Below are positions 27,489-34,625 of a stretch of 64,000 nt of DNA, in pieces. Positions within the stretch are counted from its first letter, which is position 1, and every line of letters starts with the position of its first letter. Under the pieces are notes generated by a model. It did no database searches. It had not been told where the DNA came from and saw only the letters and a program-made list of their open reading frames with translations. The position numbers and the translations under genes are program-made. The DNA comes from a virus. The stretch covers positions 62,001-126,000 of the IMG/VR virus record IMGVR_UViG_3300042923_000474; one strand, given 5' to 3'.

Positions 27489-27632
27489 ATGTTGAAACAT
27501 ATCGCTGTACCTGCCATCTTCTTGGCAGTCGCTGTCGGTGTCTGCGGCCTGTTCGCTACACTTGAATCTGGTCGACAGGATGCATCGACTTATGCCACAC
27601 CCCAAGCTGCAATCGCGGCTAACTTCAAATAA
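27489..27632 (+). CDS. 47-residue membrane or secreted peptide
   Basis: ATG behind GAAAGGAG. The peptide MLKHIAVPAIFLAVAVGVCG begins with a single basic residue group and a 16-residue hydrophobic segment, then a short Ala/Gln-rich polar tail, so it is a small membrane or exported protein. It is 9 bases from the next gene and follows the promoter-like element and hairpin, so it probably begins a transcription unit. Function unknown. Confidence 0.65.
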   Translation: MLKHIAVPAIFLAVAVGVCGLFATLESGRQDASTYATPQAAIAANFK

Positions 27633-27641
27633 GGATGTTGT

Positions 27642-27965
27642 ATGTTTGACAATGATGTTACGGTTCTCTGCATCAGCGGTACTGCCTACTTGCTGTTGCT
27701 GATTGTGTTCTATTACAAGATCAAGCGTATGTACGCCAAGGTCTTGTCCAGGAAGGTTTCTCAAACAGAGGGAGGTAATCTGGATATCGTGGTATGGAAT
27801 GACACGCACGGCAGGACTGAGTACCTGAGTGTGGATACTTGCATACCGCTGGAAAAGTCTGCATCCGTAATTCGGGCTGTACGGATGTGGGGGATTGTAC
27901 GGAGAAAGTCCATCATCGAGATCAAGGATGTCAATGCATCCAAGATCCTGTATCGAACCTACTGA
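27642..27965 (+). CDS. Small membrane-anchored protein (paralogue family)
   Basis: A 107-residue protein with an N-terminal helix (about residues 8-26, ISGTAYLLLLIVFYY) followed by a basic linker. Its cytoplasmic domain ends SVIRAVRMWGIVRR...ILYRTY, matching the C-terminal pattern of genes 25350, 30540 and 30911. AAGGATG-type site upstream. Function unknown; the family may act at the host inner membrane. Confidence 0.65.
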   Translation: MFDNDVTVLCISGTAYLLLLIVFYYKIKRMYAKVLSRKVSQTEGGNLDIVVWNDTHGRTEYLSVDTCIPLEKSASVIRAVRMWGIVRRKSIIEIKDVNASKILYRTY

Positions 27966-27975
27966 GGGGTTTTAC

Positions 27976-28818
27976 ATGAATCGTCGTATCTTACCTGCGG
28001 TGCTTATCATTGCGGGGGTTGTGGGGTTGGTCACTGTCTGGTTGGAGGTGATGTCTTCTGGCGTCGTGCCACGCTGGTCGGCCTTTACCTTCCCCATCGG
28101 CTGGGTGTTGTTTGCCATTCTGCTCATTTCGATCAACCGCACCATGACCGTCAAGGACGATCTGATCGCCCGGAAACAGGCGACCAATGATCGACTGACT
28201 GAACAGTGCCGACTGACGCAGACGAATGTCGAGAATCTGGAACGTCAGGTTAGCGGCATACAGGACCAACTGCGTTCGGCGCAACATGCCCACTCCATGG
28301 TGTCGCTGGATCTGGCTACTCAGAAGTTGTTTGTTCGTCGCCTGAACGGCATCTGTGCGGACAACGGCATTGACACCCGTGCAGCCAACGTCCCACCTGC
28401 TGAAGCTGGACGTGAACTGAACAGCAGTCGTGTGGCCCGCGAGAACCCAGTAGCACCACCACCGGTGCCGCAATCTTTGCGTGGCCAAGTGGTCTCTCAG
28501 CGTCGTTCCATGTCTTCGCCTAATCCATCCAGTTCGCCTGTCATCCGTGACACCGACAATGGTGGTTTCGACGGTCTCATGGCCGGTGTGCTGATCGGGT
28601 CGATGCTGAGTGACGATTCTTCGGCGTCGCCACGTCGTGAGCCTGAACCAACCCGTTGCGAACCAGCCCCGACTTATTCGGAGCCTGTCCGTAGCGAACC
28701 GTCTTATTGTGAACCCACCCGCAGTTCAGGTGGCGACAGTTGGGGCGGTAACAGTTCCTCGTCCGAGTCGTCTTCCTCATCGGGTGATTCCGGTGGCGGT
28801 AGTGGCGGCGGCGATTAA
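27976..28818 (+). CDS. Two-helix membrane protein with coiled coil and Ser/Gly-rich tail
   Basis: A 280-residue protein. ATG 27976 follows GAGGGG; longer in-frame starts overlap the previous gene and lack a site. Two membrane helices (about residues 4-26 and 35-56) form a hairpin, followed by a coiled coil (residues 65-115), a Pro/Arg linker, a Glu-Pro-Cys-rich degenerate repeat (SEPVRSEP, CEPTRSS) and a terminal Ser/Gly stretch. Topology suggests the long tail stays in the cytoplasm. No family is recognised. Confidence 0.68.
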   Translation: MNRRILPAVLIIAGVVGLVTVWLEVMSSGVVPRWSAFTFPIGWVLFAILLISINRTMTVKDDLIARKQATNDRLTEQCRLTQTNVENLERQVSGIQDQLRSAQHAHSMVSLDLATQKLFVRRLNGICADNGIDTRAANVPPAEAGRELNSSRVARENPVAPPPVPQSLRGQVVSQRRSMSSPNPSSSPVIRDTDNGGFDGLMAGVLIGSMLSDDSSASPRREPEPTRCEPAPTYSEPVRSEPSYCEPTRSSGGDSWGGNSSSSESSSSSGDSGGGSGGGD

Positions 28819-28825
28819 CCCTCTT

Positions 28826-28856
28826 GCCCCCGGCCAAGTGCCGGGGGCTTTATACC
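28826..28856 (+). terminator. Hairpin between small genes
   Basis: Perfect 9-bp stem GCCCCCGGC/GCCGGGGGC (28826-28834 with 28840-28848), loop CAAGT, followed by TTTATACC. A short T-run but no TATGC; close to the family yet diverged. Confidence 0.6.
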
Positions 28857-28859
28857 CAC

Positions 28860-28873
28860 GTTCTAAGGAGAAC
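28860..28873 (+). promoter_or_regulatory. Shine-Dalgarno hairpin, GTTCT/AGAAC type
   Basis: GTTCTAAGGAGAAC folds with a 5-bp stem and AAGG in the loop, three bases before ATG 28877. The ribosome-binding site lies in loop plus 3' stem. Three more copies occur at 30523, 30891 and 31773. Confidence 0.6.
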
Positions 28874-28876
28874 ACA

Positions 28877-29638
28877 ATGTCCTCAACTTTTCCAGGTGCA
28901 ACTCGTCCTAGTCGTGAAGCAGACGATTGCCCATGTCAATACGACGACTGCACTGAAGTGGCCACGCAGGAATACTGCACTGAAGTGGACAGCATGGGCG
29001 GTGAGTGGCTGCCCCTGTGCGATGAGCACATCGTGCAGTTCAAAGAAGATGTAGCCAATGCCAATGCCATCTCTGACGGTGAGTGTGATTGGTGTAAAGC
29101 AAGAGATGTGCAGGTAGCCCCCTTCCGTGACTGGCAGGAAGGCACTCAGGGACCCGTGTACGAGGTTTGCGAGACTTGCCGCGGCAAGAGTATAGATGAG
29201 GCCAACAAGCTGGCAGACAACGTCCCAGAGGACGAGGAGGATATCAATGGCGACGTTGATACTTTCGCGCAGATGCCAGAGCTGGACGATGACGCCATCG
29301 GTGAGATGTTCTTTGCCCCAGGCGTTGGACGCAGTGCTGATTACGACTGTGATGAACTGAACCTGTTCAAGCATTCGAACATTGGTGAACCCATTCGGTC
29401 TGACCACCACTTCAACCTCAATGGTCCGATGCTGGTAGATGGTCAACTGGGTTTCTCTGCACACTTCCAGGACGGCATCCACTTTGTGATTGCGCTGGAT
29501 CTGGATCTGGGGATGATGTTCTGGGGGGTTAGTTTTGATAACCCGCTTTACTTCATCGCCATCGGCCCTCGTGTTAATCGCATTCGTCTTCGCCTAGCCG
29601 CCCTTGGCTACCGCGTACTTGACACTGAAGAACTTTAA
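28877..29638 (+). CDS. Protein with two cysteine (zinc-finger-like) clusters
   Basis: A 253-residue acidic protein. The N-terminal 100 residues hold two likely zinc sites: CPCQYDDC...C...LCDEH (residues about 18-55) and CDWC...CETC (about 73-100), the latter a zinc-ribbon pattern. Residues 110-160 are strongly acidic and probably disordered; the last 90 residues are a beta-rich domain. Zinc-ribbon plus acidic linker suggests interaction with a nucleic acid or host transcription/translation protein, but this is a guess. Starts at ATG 28877 behind the hairpin ribosome site. Confidence 0.7.
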   Translation: MSSTFPGATRPSREADDCPCQYDDCTEVATQEYCTEVDSMGGEWLPLCDEHIVQFKEDVANANAISDGECDWCKARDVQVAPFRDWQEGTQGPVYEVCETCRGKSIDEANKLADNVPEDEEDINGDVDTFAQMPELDDDAIGEMFFAPGVGRSADYDCDELNLFKHSNIGEPIRSDHHFNLNGPMLVDGQLGFSAHFQDGIHFVIALDLDLGMMFWGVSFDNPLYFIAIGPRVNRIRLRLAALGYRVLDTEEL

Positions 29639-29648
29639 GGATAGTCCC

Positions 29649-30452
29649 ATGACTACTGCAAACCCGCTCCAAGACAAACTGCGTTCGTTGTTCCTGCTGT
29701 GCGACTATGCCAACATCAGTTCTAACGATCACCGTGACTGCTACAGTACGGCTGAGGAGGAGATCAAGAAACGCAATCCTAAAGTCAGCGAAGACATCCT
29801 GGCTGGGATGATCGAAAGCAACGTGTGGCACGAGATCACCATCCACCCAGTGGGCGCTCGTAGCCGCATGTCCTTCATCGGCCATGACTTCATCTCTACG
29901 TTGAACGATGCGTTCGCCATGGCGGTGATGTTCTCCAAGGAAGCCTGTCCTGAAGGGGATGACATTATCCTTACTGATGAAGAGGATAACGCCACCCTCA
30001 ACTACGTCAAGCTGAGCAATACTTGCCGTGCGTCTGTTGGACTTACCTTCAACGGCTGGCGGGATGATCAGGTGAGCACGCAGGACGGTCCCCAAGAGGC
30101 GACTGCCGAGAACCACCTGCGTAACCACATCGAGTGGGAAGACGATGAGGAGTGCACCGAGTACCTGACCGAGGAGTTGATTGCTGCAATGTGTGAGCCA
30201 GGCTCTGAGTCTGTCTTCTACATCCACGCTTACCCCAACACCCCTGTCGGCAGCTACAGCTTCTATGGTCTGAACTCTCATCAGGTCATCAAGGCCATGC
30301 TGCAGATCTGCACAGAAGCCACCCAGTTCGATGCTCCCCAGCCAGCCGGCATGAACATTGAGTTGTCTCGTGTGGCAGCAGAGCTGCGTCGTCAAGGCGC
30401 TGAACCGTCCGAATTCTGGACTAGCCGTGAAAAGCCAAACGATTCGATTTAA
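29649..30452 (+). CDS. Unidentified acidic protein, 267 residues
   Basis: The ATG at 29649 follows AAGGATAG and lies 10 bases after the previous stop; a start 15 codons earlier would overlap that gene without a site. The protein is acidic and soluble, with helical N-terminus and mixed C-terminal half. No motif is recognised. Co-transcribed with the zinc-cluster gene. Its stop codon is inside the second promoter-like element. Confidence 0.65.
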   Translation: MTTANPLQDKLRSLFLLCDYANISSNDHRDCYSTAEEEIKKRNPKVSEDILAGMIESNVWHEITIHPVGARSRMSFIGHDFISTLNDAFAMAVMFSKEACPEGDDIILTDEEDNATLNYVKLSNTCRASVGLTFNGWRDDQVSTQDGPQEATAENHLRNHIEWEDDEECTEYLTEELIAAMCEPGSESVFYIHAYPNTPVGSYSFYGLNSHQVIKAMLQICTEATQFDAPQPAGMNIELSRVAAELRRQGAEPSEFWTSREKPNDSI

Positions 30453-30475
30453 CTAAAAATCGAACCTATAATACC
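30446..30475 (+). promoter_or_regulatory. Promoter-like element, copy 2
   Basis: Second copy of the 30-base element (GATTTAACT...AACCTATAATACC), 23 of 30 positions equal to 27406-27435. Contains CTATAA/TATAAT. It lies 64 bases before ATG 30540 and overlaps the end of the previous gene, which argues that the DNA signal itself is selected. Confidence 0.5.
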
Positions 30476-30522
30476 CACGTGAATAAGGTTGAATAAACTT
30501 CCTTGTTCACATCAATCCCCAT

Positions 30523-30536
30523 GTTCTAAGGAGAAC
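30523..30536 (+). promoter_or_regulatory. Shine-Dalgarno hairpin, GTTCT/AGAAC type
   Basis: Same 14-base sequence as at 28860, three bases before ATG 30540, with the shared CCCA/CCCC leader upstream. Confidence 0.6.
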
Positions 30537-30539
30537 AAA

Positions 30540-30875
30540 ATGGAAACTTACTTCATCGTTTCTGGCGTTATCGCCAATGCTGTTGTTATCGCTGCTGCCC
30601 TGCTGTGGATCGTCTACTGGGTGATCCTGCGTAAAGGTGTGGATGTACGAGAGGTAGGCGTTATGAACGCCGAAGTGAAGGAAGGCGATGACTGGGTTGA
30701 GGTGGTTGAAGAGGGCGGAGTGGTTAAGCACTATATCCTGACCTTCACGGCTATCCGTCACCGTTACTACTCCATCTGGTCCATGCGCCGTCAGATCTGG
30801 AAGTCTGTAAAGCGCATGCATCCAAACGTCAGAGCTGTTAGCGTGGAAGGCTTCGCTTACGGTTTCGACGACTAA
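30540..30875 (+). CDS. Small membrane-anchored protein (paralogue family)
   Basis: A 111-residue protein starting at ATG 30540 behind the hairpin ribosome site. N-terminal membrane helix (residues 4-30), an acidic middle (NAEVKEGDDWVEVVEE) and a C-terminal basic part IWKSVKRMHPNVRAV...AYGF that closely matches the next gene (IWRSVKRYDDRVSAV...TYSF). The two genes also share the same kind of leader, so they arose by tandem duplication. Function unknown. Confidence 0.68.
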   Translation: METYFIVSGVIANAVVIAAALLWIVYWVILRKGVDVREVGVMNAEVKEGDDWVEVVEEGGVVKHYILTFTAIRHRYYSIWSMRRQIWKSVKRMHPNVRAVSVEGFAYGFDD

Positions 30876-30890
30876 TCAACCTATCCCCAA

Positions 30891-30904
30891 GTCCTAAGGA
30901 GGAC
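30891..30904 (+). promoter_or_regulatory. Shine-Dalgarno hairpin, GTCCT/AGGAC type
   Basis: GTCCTAAGGAGGAC: the stem differs from the GTTCT/AGAAC version by a compensatory T-A to C-G change. Six bases before ATG 30911. Confidence 0.6.
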
Positions 30905-30910
30905 ACTGTA

Positions 30911-31222
30911 ATGACCGCTATCATCGTTATCGCTGTACTGGCTGCAATCGTACTGACTGTTGTTGTAGCACGTCGTATGCGTCACCATGGCTTCACCTTG
31001 CAAGAGGTATCCATCTATCAAGAAGCTGCCTCTCAAAAGGCTGACAACTTCGTAGAGATCACTGTTGCTGGCTGCCGTCTGCGCAAGCCACTGGCTGTAG
31101 AGGTTGAACTGGAACGCCGGTTCAATCCAGAGAAACTGCGTGAAGCCATCTGGCGGAGCGTTAAGCGTTACGATGATCGTGTGAGCGCTGTGCGTTTCCA
31201 AGGTCACACCTACTCGTTCTAA
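30911..31222 (+). CDS. Small membrane-anchored protein (paralogue family)
   Basis: A 103-residue paralogue of the preceding gene: N-terminal helix (residues 3-19, AIIVIAVLAAIVLTVVV), basic stop-transfer segment, and C-terminal IWRSVKRYDDRVSAV. Followed by a TATGC hairpin, so the pair and their promoter-like element form one short unit. Function unknown. Confidence 0.68.
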   Translation: MTAIIVIAVLAAIVLTVVVARRMRHHGFTLQEVSIYQEAASQKADNFVEITVAGCRLRKPLAVEVELERRFNPEKLREAIWRSVKRYDDRVSAVRFQGHTYSF

Positions 31223-31230
31223 AACTAAAC

Positions 31231-31264
31231 GGTCCGGCTCTCAGGTGAGGGTCGGACCTTATGC
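31231..31264 (+). terminator. Plus-strand hairpin followed by TTATGC
   Basis: 12-bp stem (31231-31242 with 31247-31258, loop AGGT) containing two G.U pairs that are legal only on plus-strand RNA. TTATGC at 31259-31264. No U-tract. The next ATG is 20 bases downstream. Confidence 0.68.
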
Positions 31265-31283
31265 CGACTAAAGGAGCAAGATA

Positions 31284-31556
31284 ATGGCATCTGTAAAAGT
31301 AATGGTAAACCGCGTAAACATCCTCGTCCTCCCTGACTTCCGTAAGGTGCTCAAGGAGTGGGAGAAGTTTGGCAACACCACCGGCGAACGTCTGGTGGGC
31401 ATCGTCGTCACCCCTTGGGATGGCGAGTACAACCTGGAAGAGGTCATGACTTCTTCTCGCTTCTCAATCCCCGGCTTGCAAGATGCAAAACGGGACCTCA
31501 TGGCGACTATCGCCGAATACGACAAGGTCACTATCAATGAACGTCGAATTGCTTGA
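31284..31556 (+). CDS. Unidentified small protein, 90 residues
   Basis: ATG behind AAAGGAG. A soluble, mixed-charge protein with a strand-helix start (KVMVNRVNILVLPDFRKVLKEW) and a helical end (LQDAKRDLMATIAEYDKV). No family recognised. Overlaps the next small frame by 20 bases. Confidence 0.62.
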   Translation: MASVKVMVNRVNILVLPDFRKVLKEWEKFGNTTGERLVGIVVTPWDGEYNLEEVMTSSRFSIPGLQDAKRDLMATIAEYDKVTINERRIA

Positions 31557-31719
31557 AATGAATAACCTGATCCTCTCCATCGGTGCACGCCTGCGTCAAG
31601 TCTCCCTGAGTCTTGCACAGGCTACCGGCCACTGCCGTGAACTGCTTTCCGTTGAACGAGACGTCCTGCTTAACCAGTACACTTCACTCTGCAGCCGTAC
31701 CTCCACCCTGACCGCCTAA
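31537..31719 (+). CDS. Unidentified small helical protein, 60 residues
   Basis: Best start ATG 31537, inside the end of the previous gene; an ATG at 31558 is also possible. The product is a single long helix-rich chain (ILSIGARLRQVSLSLAQATG). No motif. Ribosome site is weak (AAGG at long spacing), suggesting coupling to the upstream gene. The 74-base gap that follows holds only a leader. Confidence 0.5.
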   Translation: MNVELLEMNNLILSIGARLRQVSLSLAQATGHCRELLSVERDVLLNQYTSLCSRTSTLTA

Positions 31720-31772
31720 GCTTAGTCTTAAGCGCATTGGGTGGCAGTGCATTTAAGAGTGAACTTCCCCAC

Positions 31773-31786
31773 GTCCTTAGGAGGAC
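31773..31786 (+). promoter_or_regulatory. Shine-Dalgarno hairpin, GTCCT/AGGAC type, loop variant
   Basis: GTCCTTAGGAGGAC: the stem is as at 30891 but the loop is TAGG instead of AAGG. Six bases before ATG 31793. Confidence 0.58.
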
Positions 31787-31792
31787 AACCCC

Positions 31793-32053
31793 ATGAGCGA
31801 ACAAAATGATCCACTCGATCAACTAACCCCTGAGAATCGCATCAAGTATGAAAACTACAAACGCGAAGATCAGTTAACCGCAGACCTGCTCCACGGCATT
31901 GTCGCCATGGCAAAGATGTTGCGTGGTCGTGACATCTTCGGCTTGGAAGGCAAGGGTGCTCTGGACTCTTTCCAACAGAGTGAAGACATTCAATGGCTGA
32001 TGGACCACACTGGCGTAGCCGGTTGGGATGACCCCATTGACCCAGCAGACTGA
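31793..32053 (+). CDS. Unidentified small acidic protein, 86 residues
   Basis: Last gene of the plus-strand small-gene run, behind a hairpin ribosome site. Acidic, soluble, with a central helix (LLHGIVAMAKMLRGRDIFGL) and an acidic aromatic C-terminus (WDDPIDPAD). No motif recognised. Ends at a convergent hairpin. Confidence 0.65.
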   Translation: MSEQNDPLDQLTPENRIKYENYKREDQLTADLLHGIVAMAKMLRGRDIFGLEGKGALDSFQQSEDIQWLMDHTGVAGWDDPIDPAD

Positions 32054-32055
32054 CA

Positions 32056-32094
32056 GCATAACCGCCCTCCCATTACGGGAGGGCGGCTACCTGC
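32056..32094. terminator. Bidirectional hairpin with GCATAA flank
   Basis: Perfect 10-bp stem CCGCCCTCCC/GGGAGGGCGG (32062-32071 with 32077-32086), loop ATTAC, between convergent genes. GCATAA on the left; the right flank reads CTACCTGC, the only one of 16 convergent flanks lacking TATGC. Confidence 0.72.
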
Positions 32095-32097
32095 TTG

Positions 32098-32235
32098 CTA
32101 TTTATTTTTTTGTTTCTGAACACGATCACTGATCTTGCTCAAGGCGATCCCCGCAACAATTTCACGGATAGCCTGACGACCCTGGCACATTTGCTGACTG
32201 GTCATGATGGGTACGCGCTCTGCCACTGCTTGCAT
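32098..32235 (-). CDS. Small basic protein, 45 residues
   Basis: Minus-strand frame starting at ATG 32235 behind AAGGA (six-base spacing), directly after the SUKH-like gene. Peptide has a hydrophilic N-terminus and a helical REIVAGIALSKISD segment, ending in the basic KQKNK. The T-rich run near 32100-32112 is therefore coding. Function unknown. Confidence 0.6.
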   Translation of the reverse strand: MQAVAERVPIMTSQQMCQGRQAIREIVAGIALSKISDRVQKQKNK

Positions 32236-32244
32236 GTTCGATCC

Positions 32245-32718
32245 TTACTTGATCTTGGAAAGCACCATGGAGATGAATTCCTCTAGGGATTTGGCGATGA
32301 TCTGCCGTTTAGGTTTACCGGTGCGGAAAAGGATGATCTGACCCCGTCGCCCACCGGCTGCTGGCGCTTGGTCAATGCAGTAATAGTCTGCCCCATTGAT
32401 TTTGGCAAACGGAATCCACGCAGGGTTCCACCAGGTAGCTGCGACCCCAGAGTCCGGCACAGCTTTCTTGTCGTCGGTCTTGCCATCGGTGTAGGTCTCG
32501 TTGAAACCTTTCCAGAGGGTCAACACCTTCTGATGAGGCAGGAATACAATCTTGCCCCCTTCAGTCTTGATGGACATCCCGTTGGATTGTTCCAGCGCAG
32601 AGCGCAGGTCCTTGGGCATGTCGATCTTTGCTTTCTGTTCGTTCGCATCGGCCTTGGCCTTATCGAGTTCAGGTCCCTTTTTTACACCTTCCGGCAGGGA
32701 TGACAAGTTAACGGCCAT
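32245..32718 (-). CDS. SUKH/SMI1-KNR4-like protein
   Basis: A 157-residue protein whose residues 35-155 follow the SMI1/KNR4 (SUKH) pattern: MPKDLRSALEQSNG at the start, then WWNPAWIPFAKINGADYYCID, a Gly-rich turn GGRRGQIILF, and the terminal helix AKSLEEFISMVL. Bacterial SUKH proteins are mainly immunity proteins to polymorphic toxins. In a phage it may bind and neutralise a host toxin or effector, but this is inference. The first 30 residues are charged and likely flexible. Starts behind AGGAG, overlapping the upstream stop by 11 bases. Confidence 0.7.
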   Translation of the reverse strand: MAVNLSSLPEGVKKGPELDKAKADANEQKAKIDMPKDLRSALEQSNGMSIKTEGGKIVFLPHQKVLTLWKGFNETYTDGKTDDKKAVPDSGVAATWWNPAWIPFAKINGADYYCIDQAPAAGGRRGQIILFRTGKPKRQIIAKSLEEFISMVLSKIK

Positions 32719-33154
32719 TGCGAGGCTCCTGATTGATTTGCTCTATATAGTTCAACCAGTTGGTGAGGAAGTCACGAGCCTTATCGTGATTGCCCACTGT
32801 CTTACCGGTCTGACGACCCGCTACAAAAGCTGCACGAGACAGTTCACGAATGCCATGGTAGGCTTGCTCTTTACGACGCAGGCTTTCCCAGTCCAGACGT
32901 TTGTCGATGCCGTGCAGATGGGAACGGATGTGGAAGGTGATCATGTTTGCACGGTGGCCACCAATGGGTTCCGGCAACTCTACAGCTTCCAGCTTTTCCA
33001 ACTCCTGACCCGCCACGTGATCGGCGTAGATCTCCTTGTGCATCTGTTCATGCATGTCCATGCCGCGTTGCTCTTCTGGAGTCAGCGGCTTCTGAAGATC
33101 TGACTGATAAGTGAAATCAGACATCAGACCTGCATTGAAGGGTGACGATCGCAT
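32708..33154 (-). CDS. Unidentified helical protein, 148 residues
   Basis: Start ATG 33154 follows GGAG at seven bases; an internal ATG at 33124 has a weaker site. The product is helical and charged, with a His/Met-rich segment (MDMHEQMHKEIYADHVAGQE) and a basic C-terminal half. No motif is recognised. It overlaps both neighbours in the minus-strand run. Confidence 0.65.
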   Translation of the reverse strand: MRSSPFNAGLMSDFTYQSDLQKPLTPEEQRGMDMHEQMHKEIYADHVAGQELEKLEAVELPEPIGGHRANMITFHIRSHLHGIDKRLDWESLRRKEQAYHGIRELSRAAFVAGRQTGKTVGNHDKARDFLTNWLNYIEQINQEPRNGR

Positions 33155-33363
33155 ATGAAACTCCGTAGTCTTTCAGGGAACCCTCGCATGCTCACGTACT
33201 GATTCCGAGCGTGCTGCTGGCCACACAGATAAATAAAGTCACGACGCTGTTGGGCATCGAAAGTGATTGCACCCAACTGCATGCAGTAGGGCAGGGGCTT
33301 AAGAATCCCGCCCACTCGGTTCGCCATCATCTCCAGCATCGGAGTCGGTAACGTCAGGTTCAT
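33124..33363 (-). CDS. Unidentified small protein, 79 residues
   Basis: ATG 33363 behind GGAGTCG. Overlaps the downstream gene by 31 bases and the upstream one by 65. The product has a hydrophobic N-terminal half without a clear membrane helix and a basic Cys-containing tail (QQRRDFIYLCGQQHARNQ). No family recognised. Long overlaps make this one less certain. Confidence 0.55.
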   Translation of the reverse strand: MNLTLPTPMLEMMANRVGGILKPLPYCMQLGAITFDAQQRRDFIYLCGQQHARNQYVSMRGFPERLRSFICDRHPSMQV

Positions 33364-33913
33364 TGAGCGACTCCATTAGCATGCGATCGATGGGGTCCAT
33401 GGGACCGTACTCGGTAGGGGGCACCATCAGGAAATCAATGTCACTTGACGGCGTGGGTTCGGAATGATCAACAGTGCCCGTAGGGACTATCCGGCCCAAG
33501 TAAGGGACACCATCCTTACTGACATCAATACGGGAGACGGGGTCTGGCATGAAATCGCAATTGCCAATGCTCAATGAGTCAATGGACAATGGATGAGGAT
33601 ACTCGGTCACCATCTGACGAATGCCACCGTCCTCTACGGCCGTCGGGCGAGTGGCGAAGAACTGCCGTTCGAATTCCCGCTCCCGATGACGCAACTTGAT
33701 CCATTCCAACTGGGCCCTGAAGTTGATGTCTTTCTCAAAGCCAGACACATGACTCGTGACACAAAAGCTCAGCGCCTTGATGTACGAGGGAGGCTGGCTA
33801 AGGGCGTAGCGAGGAACGCCCTCTTCAACCAGACTGGTGGCCAAAGCGTCCAGCTGTTCCTGTTCACGTTTCCTGTCTGCTTGACGCTGGAGGCGCTTTC
33901 TACGGTTGGCCAT
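33299..33913 (-). CDS. Unidentified protein with SIGNCDFM motif
   Basis: A 204-residue protein: very basic N-terminus (ANRRKRLQRQADRKRE), central helical region, acidic disordered C-terminus. Residues about 112-122 (SIDSLSIGNCDFM) resemble IVNVGTIGHCDYM in the gene at 34609, suggesting a shared segment. AAGG site before ATG 33913. Function unknown. Confidence 0.62.
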   Translation of the reverse strand: MANRRKRLQRQADRKREQEQLDALATSLVEEGVPRYALSQPPSYIKALSFCVTSHVSGFEKDINFRAQLEWIKLRHREREFERQFFATRPTAVEDGGIRQMVTEYPHPLSIDSLSIGNCDFMPDPVSRIDVSKDGVPYLGRIVPTGTVDHSEPTPSSDIDFLMVPPTEYGPMDPIDRMLMESLNEPDVTDSDAGDDGEPSGRDS

Positions 33914-33926
33914 TTTCTTACCTTGA

Positions 33927-34625
33927 TTAACGTGGTTGCCTGAAAGATTGCTTGGATCTGTGGCGTATTACTGAGCCCCGCATCTTCTTGGTACGGTTCT
34001 GCCGCTTACGGTTGCGCAGGATGTCCAGCGTGACCATTTGCAACAGTACATCACAGATGAGGTTGTGTGCAGCATCCGCGCGCTCTGGAGACATCCCTAC
34101 GACGTACTGTTGCATGGTGTCTGCATCCATCACAATGTCGCCCGGCAGTGGACCATCAGGACGACCCAACGCATCACCACCGTGCCACATCGGAGGAACC
34201 TTGACGTTGCGCAGGGGTTCTGGGATGTCGACAACGACGGGGCCAAAGGCATTTAAGAAGGTGGGTTCAAAGTCCGGCGTAGATTTTCTTTCACCACGCA
34301 ACATTGTTTGAACACTGGGTTGCAGGTGACTGTCGCACAGGCCGAAGCTTAAAACGTCTTCGCCTTTACCTAGGCCATTGACCAAACCGACCTCGGAGAT
34401 AACTGCGTAGGCTTGACCTTTGTGCTGGGTCATGTTCACCTCGTAGACCTTACCGTTAGACAACTCCAACGGTGCCTGGATGATGTCTAACAGCTCCTTT
34501 GGGAACTCGTAGAGGTGCCGGGCAATACCTGTCTTCTCCTCGACAGGTTCAGCAACCTTCGGAGCGTCACCTATCCGGGTGATCTCCATGGCGGTTATGT
34601 CGCACAGCTTATTGCCTTTTTCCAT
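33927..34625 (-). CDS. Unidentified protein, 232 residues
   Basis: ATG 34625 overlaps the upstream gene by 17 bases and follows GAGATATC. The body is mixed alpha/beta with Pro-rich turns (VVVDIPEPLRNVKVPPMW); the last 30 residues are very basic (RNRKRQNRTKK, IRHRSKQ), which would suit nucleic-acid binding. No family recognised. Confidence 0.6.
   Translation of the reverse strand: MEKGNKLCDITAMEITRIGDAPKVAEPVEEKTGIARHLYEFPKELLDIIQAPLELSNGKVYEVNMTQHKGQAYAVISEVGLVNGLGKGEDVLSFGLCDSHLQPSVQTMLRGERKSTPDFEPTFLNAFGPVVVDIPEPLRNVKVPPMWHGGDALGRPDGPLPGDIVMDADTMQQYVVGMSPERADAAHNLICDVLLQMVTLDILRNRKRQNRTKKMRGSVIRHRSKQSFRQPR

Noticed and set aside
32099-32113. T-rich run as the U-tract of the 32062 hairpin
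   Set aside because: It lies 13 bases or more past the stem and encodes the Lys/Gln-rich end of a well-supported 45-residue minus-strand gene.
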